DNA of 64,000 nt from Martelella alba (GTDB lineage Bacteria > Pseudomonadota > Alphaproteobacteria > Rhizobiales > Rhizobiaceae). Position 1 is the stretch's first letter, and every line of letters starts with the position of its first letter. The stretch is from contig NZ_VHLG01000012.1 in NCBI RefSeq assembly GCF_006516955.1, positions 124,001 through 188,000 on the forward strand. The letters run 5' to 3'. Positions 35,406 to 44,939 of this stretch are shown in pieces. The position numbers and the translations under genes are program-made. A model generated the notes under the pieces. That model saw nothing but the letters and a program-made list of their open reading frames with translations, was not told where the DNA came from and ran no database searches.

Positions 35406-36776
35406 ATGGATCTGTGCGGAGGCTTCATTCTCGCCGATGGTTTTCATGCCCCCGTCGCCGGCGCGGTGGACGTACTGGACAAGGTGCTGATCGCCATTGA
35501 CGGCCAGGGCGTGATCACTGCGGTAACGCGGCCGGATGCGCCCGACTATGCCGCCCGGCTGGCCGCAGCAAAAGCGTCGGGCCGGTTGGAACGGCTGGGG
35601 CAGGGGCAGTATCTGCTTCCGGGCTTTGTCGATTGCCATGTTCATGCGCCGCAATATCCCCAGCTCGGCAATGCACTGGACGTGCCGCTGGAGGTCTGGC
35701 TTCAGACCTATACCTTCCCGCTTGAGGCGCGCTATGCCGATCTTGACTTCGCCAGACAGGCCTATGGCCTGCTGGTTGATGATCTGATTGCAGGCGGCAC
35801 TACGACAGCGCTCTATTTCGCCACAGTGCATGCGGAAGCGACCGAGTTGCTGGCTGATCTTTGCATCGAGAAGGGCCAGCGTGCGTTGGTCGGCAAGGTG
35901 GCAATGGATAATGCCGAAAGCTGCCCTGATTTCTACCGCGATGCCTCTTCTGAGGCCGCCATTGCCGGCACGCGGCGGCTGATCGACTACATCCGCAATC
36001 ACCCTGAAAATCGCGAAAACCGGGTTCTGCCCGTTGTCACCCCTCGTTTCGTGCCGGCCTGCAGCGATGCGGCGCTGGAAGGGCTTGGAAAGCTGGCAGG
36101 CGAATGTGACTGCCATATTCAGACCCACTGTTCGGAGAGCGACTGGGAGCATGGTTACGTGTTGGAACGGCACGGTGTCAGCGATACCGAAAGCCTTGAC
36201 CGTTTTGGCCTTTTGACGCGCAAGACCATGCTGGCCCATTCCAACCTGATGTCGCCTGCCGATATGGACCGGGTGCAGGAACGCGGTGCGGGCGTTGCCC
36301 ATTGCCCGCTTTCCAACGCCTATTTTGCCGGGGCGGTCTTTCCGCTGCGCCGGGCGCTGGAAAAGGGGGTTCATGTCGGGCTGGGGACAGATATTTCCGG
36401 CGGGCCCAGCGCCTTCATGCTGGAAAATGCCCGTGCTGCCGTCATGGCGTCGCGCATGCTGGAAACCGGCGTGGACCCGGATTTAAGCCCGGACAAGCGG
36501 GCAAGCGGCGCGCCGGCGCGGATCGATTTCCGCCATGCCTTCCATGTCGCGACCGCCGGCGGTGCCGAAGCGCTGGATCTGCCGGTCGGACGGTTCGAGC
36601 CCGGCTATCGTTTCGATGCTGTGGTGGTCGATACAAGCGCCGATAAGGGGACGATCCGCCTGTTTGACGGGCTTGATACCGGCGAAGGGATTTTGCAGAA
36701 GATCGTCTACACCGCAAGCCGCGCCAATATTGCCCGTGTTTTTGTCGATGGGCGACGGGTGCATGGCGATCCGTAA
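35406..36776 (+). CDS. guaD: Guanine deaminase
   Basis: GuaD hydrolyses guanine to xanthine in purine salvage and degradation. The 456-residue amidohydrolase has zinc ligands in LPGFVDCHVHAPQYPQ, HCSESDWEHGYV and LGTDISGGPSAFM, and the catalytic-site pattern NDAHSNL-like HSNLMSPADM. The motif set CHVHAPQ plus QTYTFPLEARYAD is characteristic of guanine deaminase rather than other amidohydrolases. Starts 5 bp after the SURF1 gene and is convergent with the dipeptidase gene. Confidence 0.92.
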   Translation: MDLCGGFILADGFHAPVAGAVDVLDKVLIAIDGQGVITAVTRPDAPDYAARLAAAKASGRLERLGQGQYLLPGFVDCHVHAPQYPQLGNALDVPLEVWLQTYTFPLEARYADLDFARQAYGLLVDDLIAGGTTTALYFATVHAEATELLADLCIEKGQRALVGKVAMDNAESCPDFYRDASSEAAIAGTRRLIDYIRNHPENRENRVLPVVTPRFVPACSDAALEGLGKLAGECDCHIQTHCSESDWEHGYVLERHGVSDTESLDRFGLLTRKTMLAHSNLMSPADMDRVQERGAGVAHCPLSNAYFAGAVFPLRRALEKGVHVGLGTDISGGPSAFMLENARAAVMASRMLETGVDPDLSPDKRASGAPARIDFRHAFHVATAGGAEALDLPVGRFEPGYRFDAVVVDTSADKGTIRLFDGLDTGEGILQKIVYTASRANIARVFVDGRRVHGDP

Positions 36777-36792
36777 GGCGTGCGGCGGGGCT

Positions 36793-37857
36793 TCAGGCCT
36801 CGCCCCAGCTCTTGGCCAGCACCCGCAGCCAGTTGTCCTGGCACAGCTTCTTCATCAGTGCGTCATCATAGCCATGCGCCTTCATCGCCGTGCGCAGTTT
36901 CGGCAGGCCGGCGACATCGCCGATCGCATTCGGCACCATGGCGCCGTCGAAATCCGAGCCGAATCCGACGCGGTCCTCGCCAAGACGGTCAATCAGATGA
37001 TCGAGATGGCGCAGCATCACCTCCAGCGGCGTTTCGGAGACCATGCGGCCATCCGGGCGCAGGAAGGCGGTGGCGAAGTTGAGCCCGACCATGCCGTCGC
37101 TTTCGGCAATCACATCAAGCTGACGGTCGGTCAGGTTGCGGGCATGCGGTGAGACCGCATGGGCATTGGAATGGGTGGCGACGATCGGCGCATCGGTGAT
37201 GGCGGCGACGTCGTCAAAGCCCTTCTCGTTCAGATGCGACATGTCGAGCATGATCTTCAGCCGGTTGCACTGGCGCACCAGTTCCTTGCCAAGATCGGTT
37301 AGACCCGGTCCGGTGTCGCCGGTGGACGGGAAGCGGAAGGGCACGCCATGGGCAAAGATGGTCGGCCGGCTCCAGACGGGGCCGAGTGAGCGCAGCCCGG
37401 CCGCATAAAGTGTTTCCAGCGTGTCGAATTCCGGATCAATGGCTTCCGCCCCTTCTAGATGCAGGATGGCGGCCAGCCGGTCGGTTTCAAGCGTAGCGCG
37501 GATCTCGGCCGTGGTGGTGCAGCCGATGATCATGCCGGCAGTCTCAAGGCGGCGGAAAATGGCGATCTCACCGATCACGGTCTTGATGGCGTCTGCCCAT
37601 TCGACCATGGGCGGCAGCGGCACGTCATAGCGCAGCCCGGCCATGGCCTCGCTGCTGGAGCGGCCGCCCGTGGCGCGCGACGGCACCCAGATGGCGAAAA
37701 ACCCGCCGCCGAAGCCGCCGGAGACCGCGCGCGGCAGGTCGATCTGGCCGCTTTCGACCCCCTCTATCGCCTGATCGATCGTGATGGCGCGCGATAGGAT
37801 CCGCAGCATGAAATCATTATGGCCATCAAAGATCTTCGGCAGTGCGTCTGCGTTCAT
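36793..37857 (-). CDS. Membrane dipeptidase-type peptidase (M19 family)
   Basis: The 354-residue protein belongs to the renal dipeptidase family M19, zinc enzymes that hydrolyse dipeptides. It has the N-terminal metal motif FDGHNDFML, HLEGAEAIDPEFDTLETLYAAGLR, MLDMSHLNEKGFDDV and THSNAHAVSPHARNLTDRQL, and the late FGSDFDGAMVPNAIGD. The ATG at 37857 follows GAGGATTGAAACC; the longer frame to 38022 has no ribosome site. No signal peptide is seen. Many such enzymes in bacteria act on unusual substrates, so the substrate is open. Confidence 0.9.
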   Translation of the reverse strand: MNADALPKIFDGHNDFMLRILSRAITIDQAIEGVESGQIDLPRAVSGGFGGGFFAIWVPSRATGGRSSSEAMAGLRYDVPLPPMVEWADAIKTVIGEIAIFRRLETAGMIIGCTTTAEIRATLETDRLAAILHLEGAEAIDPEFDTLETLYAAGLRSLGPVWSRPTIFAHGVPFRFPSTGDTGPGLTDLGKELVRQCNRLKIMLDMSHLNEKGFDDVAAITDAPIVATHSNAHAVSPHARNLTDRQLDVIAESDGMVGLNFATAFLRPDGRMVSETPLEVMLRHLDHLIDRLGEDRVGFGSDFDGAMVPNAIGDVAGLPKLRTAMKAHGYDDALMKKLCQDNWLRVLAKSWGEA

Positions 37858-38642
37858 GGTTTCAATCCTCGGAAAGGGAAACACCCGATAGCGGTCCGTG
37901 GGAAAGGGAGCCAGTCTCAGGCCGTTTTGTCGGGAAAGCGCGGCCCCTCGACTGGCGGCTATAAAAACACCGCCCGCCTGCCTGTCAAGCGGCGTATCGG
38001 CGGGACCTGTCGCAATGAGCAAGCTGGGTCACGTCATGGCAGAGATATCCTTGGCCACGTGGAAAAGGAGGATTTTTGCGCTCCTTTTGTGGGTTCAACC
38101 TGTGGTCGCTGGAACGGGGCCGGGGTGTGGAGCGAAAACGGGGCGTGACGGAAATCAAGTCCCTGCCATGCAGGTTTAATTTACCCGTCAGGTGATTCGA
38201 AACCCTTTTCTGAAGGGGCAGGAAGCGGTTGGGACATTTCAACCCGTAATCGCCAAAATTCATCTCCCTGTTACCGAACTGTGCGAAATCTGATAATCGC
38301 TAAAACAATATGTTGACGTCTGAGGCCGACGTATTACGATATCTTGTGTTGTCGATGGTTCCTGTCGATTCGTCCCAGCGTAACCTTGTATGGCCACCAG
38401 CTTCCCTTTGTGATGTGTGCGGCGGTCTTTTTCAGGCGGTAGCGAGTTTCGGTTCTCCGCCTGCGGGTTTCTGCCGCCTTTTGCGTGGCTCAGGACGGGC
38501 CTTGGAGTGATTGGACAATGCCGGGGATGGGCTTGCAGCATGAAGCGTGATCGCGCTCAGCGTGTGGTCTGTTGCCGGGTTCGGGACAACCGCCATTCAA
38601 GACGGTCACCGCTTGTTGATGCATTAAATTTGCGAGGACGAA
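37858..38642 (+). promoter_or_regulatory. 785-bp gap: dipeptidase upstream region and long nrdH leader
   Basis: No gene is seen. The left third contains the promoter side of the leftward dipeptidase. A pair of NrdR-like boxes and a promoter lie at 38302-38348, giving nrdH a leader of about 290 bases. Within the leader AGGCGGTAG (38434-38442) pairs with CTGCCGCCT (38471-38479), followed by TTTT, an attenuator-like hairpin. Confidence 0.55.
38302..38348 (+). promoter_or_regulatory. Pair of NrdR-like boxes overlapping the nrdHIEF promoter
   Basis: Two ATAT-centred sites (AAAACAATATGTTGAC at 38302-38317 and ATTACGATATCTTGTG at 38333-38348) have centres exactly 31 bp apart, three helical turns, the spacing expected of NrdR boxes. 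A promoter with TTGACG at 38313-38318 and TACGAT at 38335-38340 (16-bp spacing) overlaps both. Confidence 0.65.
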
Positions 38643-38864
38643 ATGAAGATCACTGTCTATTCGAAGCCGGCCTGTGTGCAGTGCAACGCCACCACCCGCG
38701 CGCTGGAGCGAAAGGGCCTGGATTACGAAATCATCGACGTTTCGGTTGACAGTGACGCCTATGACTATGTCGTCGGCATGGGCTATCGCCAGGTTCCGGT
38801 CGTGGTTGCCGGTGAGCAGCACTGGTCCGGTTTCCGTCCCGACATGATCGGCACGCTCGCCTGA
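38643..38864 (+). CDS. nrdH: Glutaredoxin-like protein NrdH
   Basis: NrdH reduces the class Ib ribonucleotide reductase. The 73-residue protein has the active-site motif Cys11-VQ-Cys14 ([10 protein letters not shown]) and the end segment [10 protein letters not shown] typical of NrdH. It is first in nrdHIEF and is preceded by a leader of about 290 bases. GCGAGGACGAA lies before the ATG. Confidence 0.95.
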   Translation: MKITVYSKPACVQCNATTRALERKGLDYEIIDVSVDSDAYDYVVGMGYRQVPVVVAGEQHWSGFRPDMIGTLA

Positions 38865-38895
38865 TAAAAGTGAAACGGCAGATCGGGGAACGGCA

Positions 38896-39297
38896 ATGGC
38901 GGGGCTTCTCGTCTATTATTCCAGCGCTACGGGCAATACCCATCGCTTCGTCGAGAAGACCGGGCTGAAGGCAAAGCGCCTGCCGCCGCAGGGAGAGACA
39001 AGCGCTGTCGAAGAGCCTTATGTGCTGGTGGTCCCCACCTATGCCGGCGGAGACGGGCGGGGCGCTGTGCCCAAGCCCGTCATCCAATTTCTGAACAAGC
39101 CGGAAAATCGCGCTTACATCAAGGGTGTGATCGCGGCCGGCAATTCAAACTTCGGCGAAACCTTTGGCATAGCCGGCGATATCATCGCAAAGAAATGCCA
39201 GGTGCCGTACCTCTACCGTTTCGAGCTTTTGGGAACGCAGGAGGATGTGATCAACGTCAGACAGGGACTGGAAGAATTTTGGAAACGGCAGAACTGA
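38896..39297 (+). CDS. nrdI: Flavodoxin-like protein NrdI
   Basis: NrdI supplies the oxidant that forms the dimanganese-tyrosyl radical cofactor in NrdF. The 133-residue protein has the FMN-binding [17 protein letters not shown], the [14 protein letters not shown] loop and [12 protein letters not shown]. It lies 31 bp after nrdH and overlaps the likely nrdE start by 19 bases. Confidence 0.95.
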   Translation: MAGLLVYYSSATGNTHRFVEKTGLKAKRLPPQGETSAVEEPYVLVVPTYAGGDGRGAVPKPVIQFLNKPENRAYIKGVIAAGNSNFGETFGIAGDIIAKKCQVPYLYRFELLGTQEDVINVRQGLEEFWKRQN

Positions 39298-41468
39298 CGA
39301 CGGCAAGCCGCGCCGAAGCGCCCAAGCGCACGGAAAAGACCGCCAAGCCGCAGGGCACGACGCTCGATTACCATGCGCTCAACGCCATGCTGAACCTCTA
39401 TGATGAAAACGGTCATATCCAGTTCGACAAGGACCGGATGGCGGCGAAGCAGTATTTTCTGCAGCATGTGAACCAGAATACGGTGTTTTTCCATAACCTT
39501 CGCGAAAAGCTCGATTATCTGGTCGATGAGGGCTATTACGAGCAGGAGGTGCTGGATCAGTATGCCTTCAATTTCGTCCGCGATCTCTATGATTACGCCT
39601 ATGACAAGAAGTTCCGCTTCCAGACCTTCCTCGGCGCCTTCAAATATTACACCGCCTATACGCTGAAGACCTTTGACGGAAAGCGCTATCTCGAGCGCTA
39701 TGAAGACCGCGTCTGCATGGTCGCCATGTCGCTTGCCGCTGGCAATGAAGAGCTGGCGCGCGCGTTGGTCGATGAAATGCTGTCGGGCCGGTTCCAGCCG
39801 GCAACGCCGACATTCCTCAATGCCGGCAAGAAGAGCCGCGGCGAGCTGGTCTCCTGCTTCCTGCTGCGCGTCGAAGACAATATGGAGAGCATCGGCCGCT
39901 CGATCAATTCGGCGCTGCAGCTGTCCAAGCGCGGCGGCGGTGTTGCGCTGTCGCTCACCAATATCCGCGAGGCCGGTGCGCCGATCAAGAAGATCGAGAA
40001 CCAGTCTTCCGGCGTCATTCCGGTGATGAAGCTTCTGGAAGACTCATTCTCCTACGCCAACCAGCTTGGCGCGCGCCAGGGCGCGGGGGCGGTCTATCTC
40101 AACGCCCACCACCCCGATATCATGCGCTTCCTCGATACCAAGCGCGAAAATGCCGATGAGAAGATCCGCATCAAGACGCTGTCGCTCGGCGTCGTCATTC
40201 CCGATATCACCTTCGAACTCGCCCGCAACAACGAGGACATGTATCTGTTCTCGCCCTATGACGTCGAACGGGTTTACGGCCAGGCGATGACCGAGATCTC
40301 GGTCTCCGAGAAATATCGCGAGATGGTCGACAATCCCGAGATCCGCAAGAAGAAGATCAATGCCCGCGCCTTTTTCCAGACGCTGGCCGAACTTCAGTTT
40401 GAAAGCGGCTATCCCTACATCATGTTCGAAGACACGGTGAACCGCGCCAATCCGGTTGCCGGCCGGATTTCGATGAGCAATCTCTGCTCGGAAATCCTGC
40501 AGGTCTCGGAAGCTTCGGAATTCGACGACGACCTGTCCTACAAGCATATGGGCAAGGATATTTCCTGCAATCTCGGCTCGATGAACATTGCCATGGCCAT
40601 GGACACGCCCGACTTTGGCAAAACCGTCGATACCGCCATTCGCGCCTTGACCGCCGTTTCCGACATGAGCCACATTTCCTCGGTTCCCTCCGTCGAGAAG
40701 GGCAATGATGAAAGCCACGCCATCGGCCTTGGCCAGATGAACCTGCATGGCTTCCTCGCCCGCGAGCGCATTTATTACGGCTCGGAAGAAGGCGTCGACT
40801 TCACCAATATGTATTTCTATGCCGTGACCTATCACGCGCTCAAGGCCTCGAACCGCATCGCCGTTGAACGCGGCGTCAGCTTTTCGGGGTTTGAGAATTC
40901 GAAATATGCCAGCGGTGAATATTTCGACAAATATACCGAGCAGGACTGGGCGCCGGCGACCGAAACCGTGCGGGCGCTGTTTGAAAAGGCCGGCATTGAA
41001 CTGCCGACGCGCGCTGACTGGGAACAGCTGAAGGCCGATGTCATGGCGGGCGGGCTTTACAACCGCAACCTCCAGGCTGTGCCGCCGACGGGATCGATCT
41101 CCTATATCAACAATTCGACCGCCTCGATCCATCCGATCGTCTCGAAGATCGAGATCCGCAAGGAAGGCAAGATCGGCCGCGTTTATTACCCGGCGCCGTT
41201 CATGTCGAACGATAATCTCGATTATTATCAGGATGCCTATGAGATCGGGCCGGAAAAGATCATCGACACCTATGCGGCAGCCACCCAGCATGTCGATCAG
41301 GGTCTGTCGCTGACGCTGTTCTTCCGCGACACCGCGACCACGCGCGATGTCAACAAGGCGCAGATCTACGCCTGGAAGAAGGGCATCAAGACCATCTATT
41401 ACATCCGCCTGCGTCAGATGGCGCTTTCGGGCACCGAGGTTGAAGGCTGCGTTTCCTGCAGCCTGTAA
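39279..41468 (+). CDS. nrdE: Class Ib ribonucleotide reductase alpha subunit
   Basis: NrdE reduces ribonucleoside diphosphates. The 729-residue protein has [37 protein letters not shown] with active-site cysteine, NLCSEI and the radical-site [18 protein letters not shown], and the C-terminal CVSC pair used for reduction by NrdH. The start is not certain. The best candidate is TTG at 39279 ([10 protein letters not shown]), with GGAAG 5 bases upstream, inside the end of nrdI; no ATG lies before the conserved core in this frame except well upstream at 39195. Confidence 0.94.
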   Translation: METAELTTASRAEAPKRTEKTAKPQGTTLDYHALNAMLNLYDENGHIQFDKDRMAAKQYFLQHVNQNTVFFHNLREKLDYLVDEGYYEQEVLDQYAFNFVRDLYDYAYDKKFRFQTFLGAFKYYTAYTLKTFDGKRYLERYEDRVCMVAMSLAAGNEELARALVDEMLSGRFQPATPTFLNAGKKSRGELVSCFLLRVEDNMESIGRSINSALQLSKRGGGVALSLTNIREAGAPIKKIENQSSGVIPVMKLLEDSFSYANQLGARQGAGAVYLNAHHPDIMRFLDTKRENADEKIRIKTLSLGVVIPDITFELARNNEDMYLFSPYDVERVYGQAMTEISVSEKYREMVDNPEIRKKKINARAFFQTLAELQFESGYPYIMFEDTVNRANPVAGRISMSNLCSEILQVSEASEFDDDLSYKHMGKDISCNLGSMNIAMAMDTPDFGKTVDTAIRALTAVSDMSHISSVPSVEKGNDESHAIGLGQMNLHGFLARERIYYGSEEGVDFTNMYFYAVTYHALKASNRIAVERGVSFSGFENSKYASGEYFDKYTEQDWAPATETVRALFEKAGIELPTRADWEQLKADVMAGGLYNRNLQAVPPTGSISYINNSTASIHPIVSKIEIRKEGKIGRVYYPAPFMSNDNLDYYQDAYEIGPEKIIDTYAAATQHVDQGLSLTLFFRDTATTRDVNKAQIYAWKKGIKTIYYIRLRQMALSGTEVEGCVSCSL

Positions 41469-41479
41469 GACCTGATTGA

Positions 41480-42466
<987 letters not shown>

Positions 42467-42499
42467 TCCTTCTGTCTGATCCGGCACATTTGTCTTCTA

Positions 42500-42520
42500 G
42501 GCCCGCCACTGGCGGGCCTT
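42500..42520 (+). terminator. Intrinsic terminator after nrdF
   Basis: GGCCCGCC (42500-42507) and GGCGGGCC (42511-42518) form a perfect stem around ACT, followed by only two T, then CTGTTTG. The same hairpin occurs again at 42732. Confidence 0.6.
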
Positions 42521-42642
42521 CTGTTTGTTGACGAACCTCACCCCCTTCACTGACATCATGCCTGTGCTTGGTCCACAGGTATCCAGTCAACGCGCGTCTG
42601 TGCGAAGAAAAAACTGTTTATTCAATGCCTTATGAAACTGGA

Positions 42643-42663
42643 TCCCCGTGACAAGCACGGGGA
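42643..42663. repeat. Short intergenic palindrome
   Basis: TCCCCGTG (42643-42650) and CACGGGGA (42656-42663) flank ACAAG. This form of palindrome within GGAT...ATGACG is common between genes in alphaproteobacterial genomes and is probably a dispersed repeat rather than a terminator. Confidence 0.55.
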
Positions 42664-42731
42664 TGACGACGGAGGGGGAGGCTATTCCACCTCAAACAAG
42701 CGATCTGAATGGCTTTGTCAGCAGTCTGAAG

Positions 42732-42754
42732 GCCCGCCACTGGCGGGCTTTTTT
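42732..42754 (+). terminator. Second copy of the GCCCGCC hairpin, with T run
   Basis: GCCCGCC (42732-42738), ACT, GGCGGGC (42742-42748), then six T: a complete intrinsic terminator. The 17-base core repeats the one after nrdF, 232 bp upstream. Confidence 0.7.
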
Positions 42755-42891
42755 ACATCTGCGCTTCTGCCGGGACGATGATCCCGAAAACCCGAAAATG
42801 TGAGCGGGAGATGCGCGCGGCGGCAACGTTCAACAAACAAAGGGCGCTGCCCGGCTTCGGGCGGCGCCCTGTTCGAAAGGCATGGAGATGG

Positions 42892-44055
42892 TCAGACCGT
42901 GCGGCGGGTCAGTTGCGCCAGCATGCCCTTCTGCAGGCTTGGCACCGCGACGATGTAATCGACCTTGTTCTTTTGGAAGGCCTCGAGGAACTTGTTATAG
43001 TTCTTGAACACAAGGCAACCGTGGGAATCGCCGGGCGTTGACAGCATATAGGTGTGCGCCAAAAGTCCTGTGCGGCCAAGCGGATCGGTGCCATCGACCG
43101 AGGTCATGCGCAGTGCCTGAACGCCGTGGAACAGCGATTCGCGCAAGGTCAGCTTGTAGGTTGCTGCCGGCACGGCGCCAGCCATCTTCAGATGGGTATA
43201 ATCCGGGTTATCGCGATATTTGCCGCGACCGGAATGCGCCTCGAGAACGCTGCCGTCGGGCATATAGACCTTTGCAGTGGAGATATCGTAGACGGCGACC
43301 TTGGAGGTCGTTTCAGGCACGGCGTTGAAGAGCGTGCCGAGACTGTCGGTCTTGAGCGCGGCATAGGCCAGAGCCGTTCCGGCAGGACGCGGCTCGGGTA
43401 CGGGGACCTCACCCGGCGCCATGCGGTTCTTGTCAGCGCCCTGCAGCACCAGCTTGAAGGCGTTTCCGGCATCGGTGCCGGTATCGGCGCTGGCAACAAG
43501 CGCCGATGCTGCCGTCACAGGTTCTGCCTTCGTCGCTGGGCGCGCGGCGGGTCTGCTCTGTGCAATGGTTCTGCTGGCTGCGGGCTTGGGCTGAAGTTCC
43601 GGCGGCGGGCTGGCAAGGGCGACCTGCACGGCGGCGCTGTTTTCCTCAACCTGCTTATTGATGATGTCGCGCTGGAGATTGGCAAGGGCAATCTTGCCGA
43701 ATTGCTCAAGGCGTTGATGGAGCGCAGAGGTGCGAATATCGTCTGCCGTCAGGCCGCCGGCACGGTCCTGTCCCGAGCGGGCGGCGATCAGGCGTGCCGA
43801 TTTATCGCTCTGGGCGCGTTCAGGCGCGCGGAAGGACGGGGCAATCATCAGGCGTGACAGGCCGGCTGTTTCATTGCCGCGCCCCGCGACGCTGCCCATC
43901 AGCACGGGCGCTGCCGCGATGGTGATGAAGGCACCACCAACCACGATGAAAGCAGATGCTGCAGCAGCAAGGCCAAGCAAACCGCCTTTTGCTTTTCGGG
44001 ACCGTTCCGGGTTTTCGCTGTTGTTCAACGCCACGTCGCAAAACTCTCTACGCAT
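42892..44055 (-). CDS. DUF2778 family exported or membrane-anchored protein (peptidoglycan-amidase-like)
   Basis: The 387-residue protein has a membrane segment (about residues 25-50: LLGLAAAASAFIVVGGAFITI), a long low-complexity linker rich in Pro and Ala (residues about 130-190), and a C-terminal domain of about 150 residues. That domain contains LEAHSGRGKYRDNPDYTHLK and GDSHGCLVF, with a histidine-cysteine pair like that of L,D-transpeptidases and Tlde1-type amidases. A role in cell wall cutting or crosslinking is inferred. The start is uncertain: ATG 44055 or GTG 44034. A terminator at 42835-42869 follows on the minus strand. Confidence 0.8.
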   Translation of the reverse strand: MRREFCDVALNNSENPERSRKAKGGLLGLAAAASAFIVVGGAFITIAAAPVLMGSVAGRGNETAGLSRLMIAPSFRAPERAQSDKSARLIAARSGQDRAGGLTADDIRTSALHQRLEQFGKIALANLQRDIINKQVEENSAAVQVALASPPPELQPKPAASRTIAQSRPAARPATKAEPVTAASALVASADTGTDAGNAFKLVLQGADKNRMAPGEVPVPEPRPAGTALAYAALKTDSLGTLFNAVPETTSKVAVYDISTAKVYMPDGSVLEAHSGRGKYRDNPDYTHLKMAGAVPAATYKLTLRESLFHGVQALRMTSVDGTDPLGRTGLLAHTYMLSTPGDSHGCLVFKNYNKFLEAFQKNKVDYIVAVPSLQKGMLAQLTRRTV

Positions 44056-44429
44056 TACTCGAAGGTGGCGAACCAGCCGCCGAGAAGAGGATAAGAGAAA
44101 CAGGGTAAATAAATCCTTATGCGTTGATCGACTGTTCGGAACGCGCACCGTCTTTTCCGGTCGGCGCGGAACAATAAGTCCGCCATTCCGTTGTCCTTTG
44201 TTGTCTGTCCTTAGTGATGCGGCCCGTGGTGAGACCCCTGCCGCATTTTTGCTCTAGAAAAGAAAATAGGCAAAAATAAAGCAGCTCAGGCTAATTTAGT
44301 AAAGGCTGCAATAATGAAAGTTACCGCTTACATCCCTGTGGCGCCGCGGATCTTGACAATGAAAAAGCCAGCGCCGCGGCGCTGGCCTTGTGGTCTTGAT
44401 CAAAGGCAAGGTGAAGGGTGGTTTCGGCC
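44056..44429. other. 374-bp gap upstream of the DUF2778 gene
   Basis: No gene seen. It contains the promoter side of the leftward DUF2778 gene, AT-rich around 44250-44330, and the terminator of the upstream iron-type operon at 44362-44386. Confidence 0.45.
44362..44386 (-). terminator. Intrinsic terminator of the ABC importer operon
   Basis: GCCAGCGC (44367-44374) pairs with GCGCTGGC (44379-44386) around four bases. On the minus strand the stem is followed by TTTTT. It lies 44 bp after the last gene of the operon. Confidence 0.8.
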
Positions 44430-44939
44430 TCACAACAGCCTTGCGGTGTAGATCGCGTCTGCTGCAAGCGGGAGGAGCCGCTCTGCCATCTCGCGCTTCA
44501 AATTTTCGTGACGTGCGATTTCATCCGCGCTCTTGTCCTTTTTCGCGCCGAGCGTGACGAATTCTTCCAGCACATGTCCCGGTTTGATGACGGCTTCAGC
44601 GGTTTTGCCGCGATAGCTGAAGCGGAAAAGATAGGGGCCGGGCGGATCGGAGATCACGTCGCGGCCGCCGAGCTCGCGTTTGACCGTCAGGCGGCCATCG
44701 GTGAGGGCGCGGGTTACCATTTCCAGGGCATCGCGGCCGCCGGGGCCGGTAAAGGCGGTGAGGATTTCGATTTCACGCCGCTCCGGCGGTGTTTCGCTGA
44801 GCAGCGGGAAGGCGGCCTGCATGGCCTTCAGCCCGTGGACAACGCCACCGGGAAAGCCGCCGCCGTGATAGGCCAGGATGTCATCGAAAGAAAACGTCAG
44901 TTCAGTGCCGTTTTCGCAAACGGTGATGGTGTCATGCAT
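44430..44939 (-). CDS. Hypothetical protein, possibly FmdE-like
   Basis: The 169-residue soluble protein has no clear signature. Its N-terminal part FDDILAYHGGGFPGGVVHGLK recalls the HGxxCPG block of FmdE-family proteins, but the cysteine is absent, and a central part EILTAFTGPGGRDALEMVTRALTDGRL follows. The similarity is suggestive only. It overlaps the gene upstream by 8 bases and is last in an operon with a FecBCD-like importer, so a role in handling the imported metal or chelate is a reasonable guess. Confidence 0.55.
   Translation of the reverse strand: MHDTITVCENGTELTFSFDDILAYHGGGFPGGVVHGLKAMQAAFPLLSETPPERREIEILTAFTGPGGRDALEMVTRALTDGRLTVKRELGGRDVISDPPGPYLFRFSYRGKTAEAVIKPGHVLEEFVTLGAKKDKSADEIARHENLKREMAERLLPLAADAIYTARLL

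Larger units (their letters stand above)
42467..42891. other. 425-bp gap between nrdF and the DUF2778 gene
   Basis: No gene. The stretch holds two copies of one hairpin (42500 and 42732), a dispersed palindrome (42643) and, at 42842-42869, a stem pairing GGGCGC with GCGCCC around an inner GCCCG/CGGGC stem. The last one is followed on the minus strand by T-rich sequence and probably terminates the leftward DUF2778 gene. Confidence 0.55.

Noticed and set aside
38350-38642. Cobalamin riboswitch in the nrdH leader
   Set aside because: I looked for the B12-box pattern and found no convincing match. The long leader is unexplained but not assignable.
44430-44939. Confident FmdE assignment
   Set aside because: The HGG/PGG stretch recalls FmdE, but the defining cysteine is missing. 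I kept it as hypothetical with a note.
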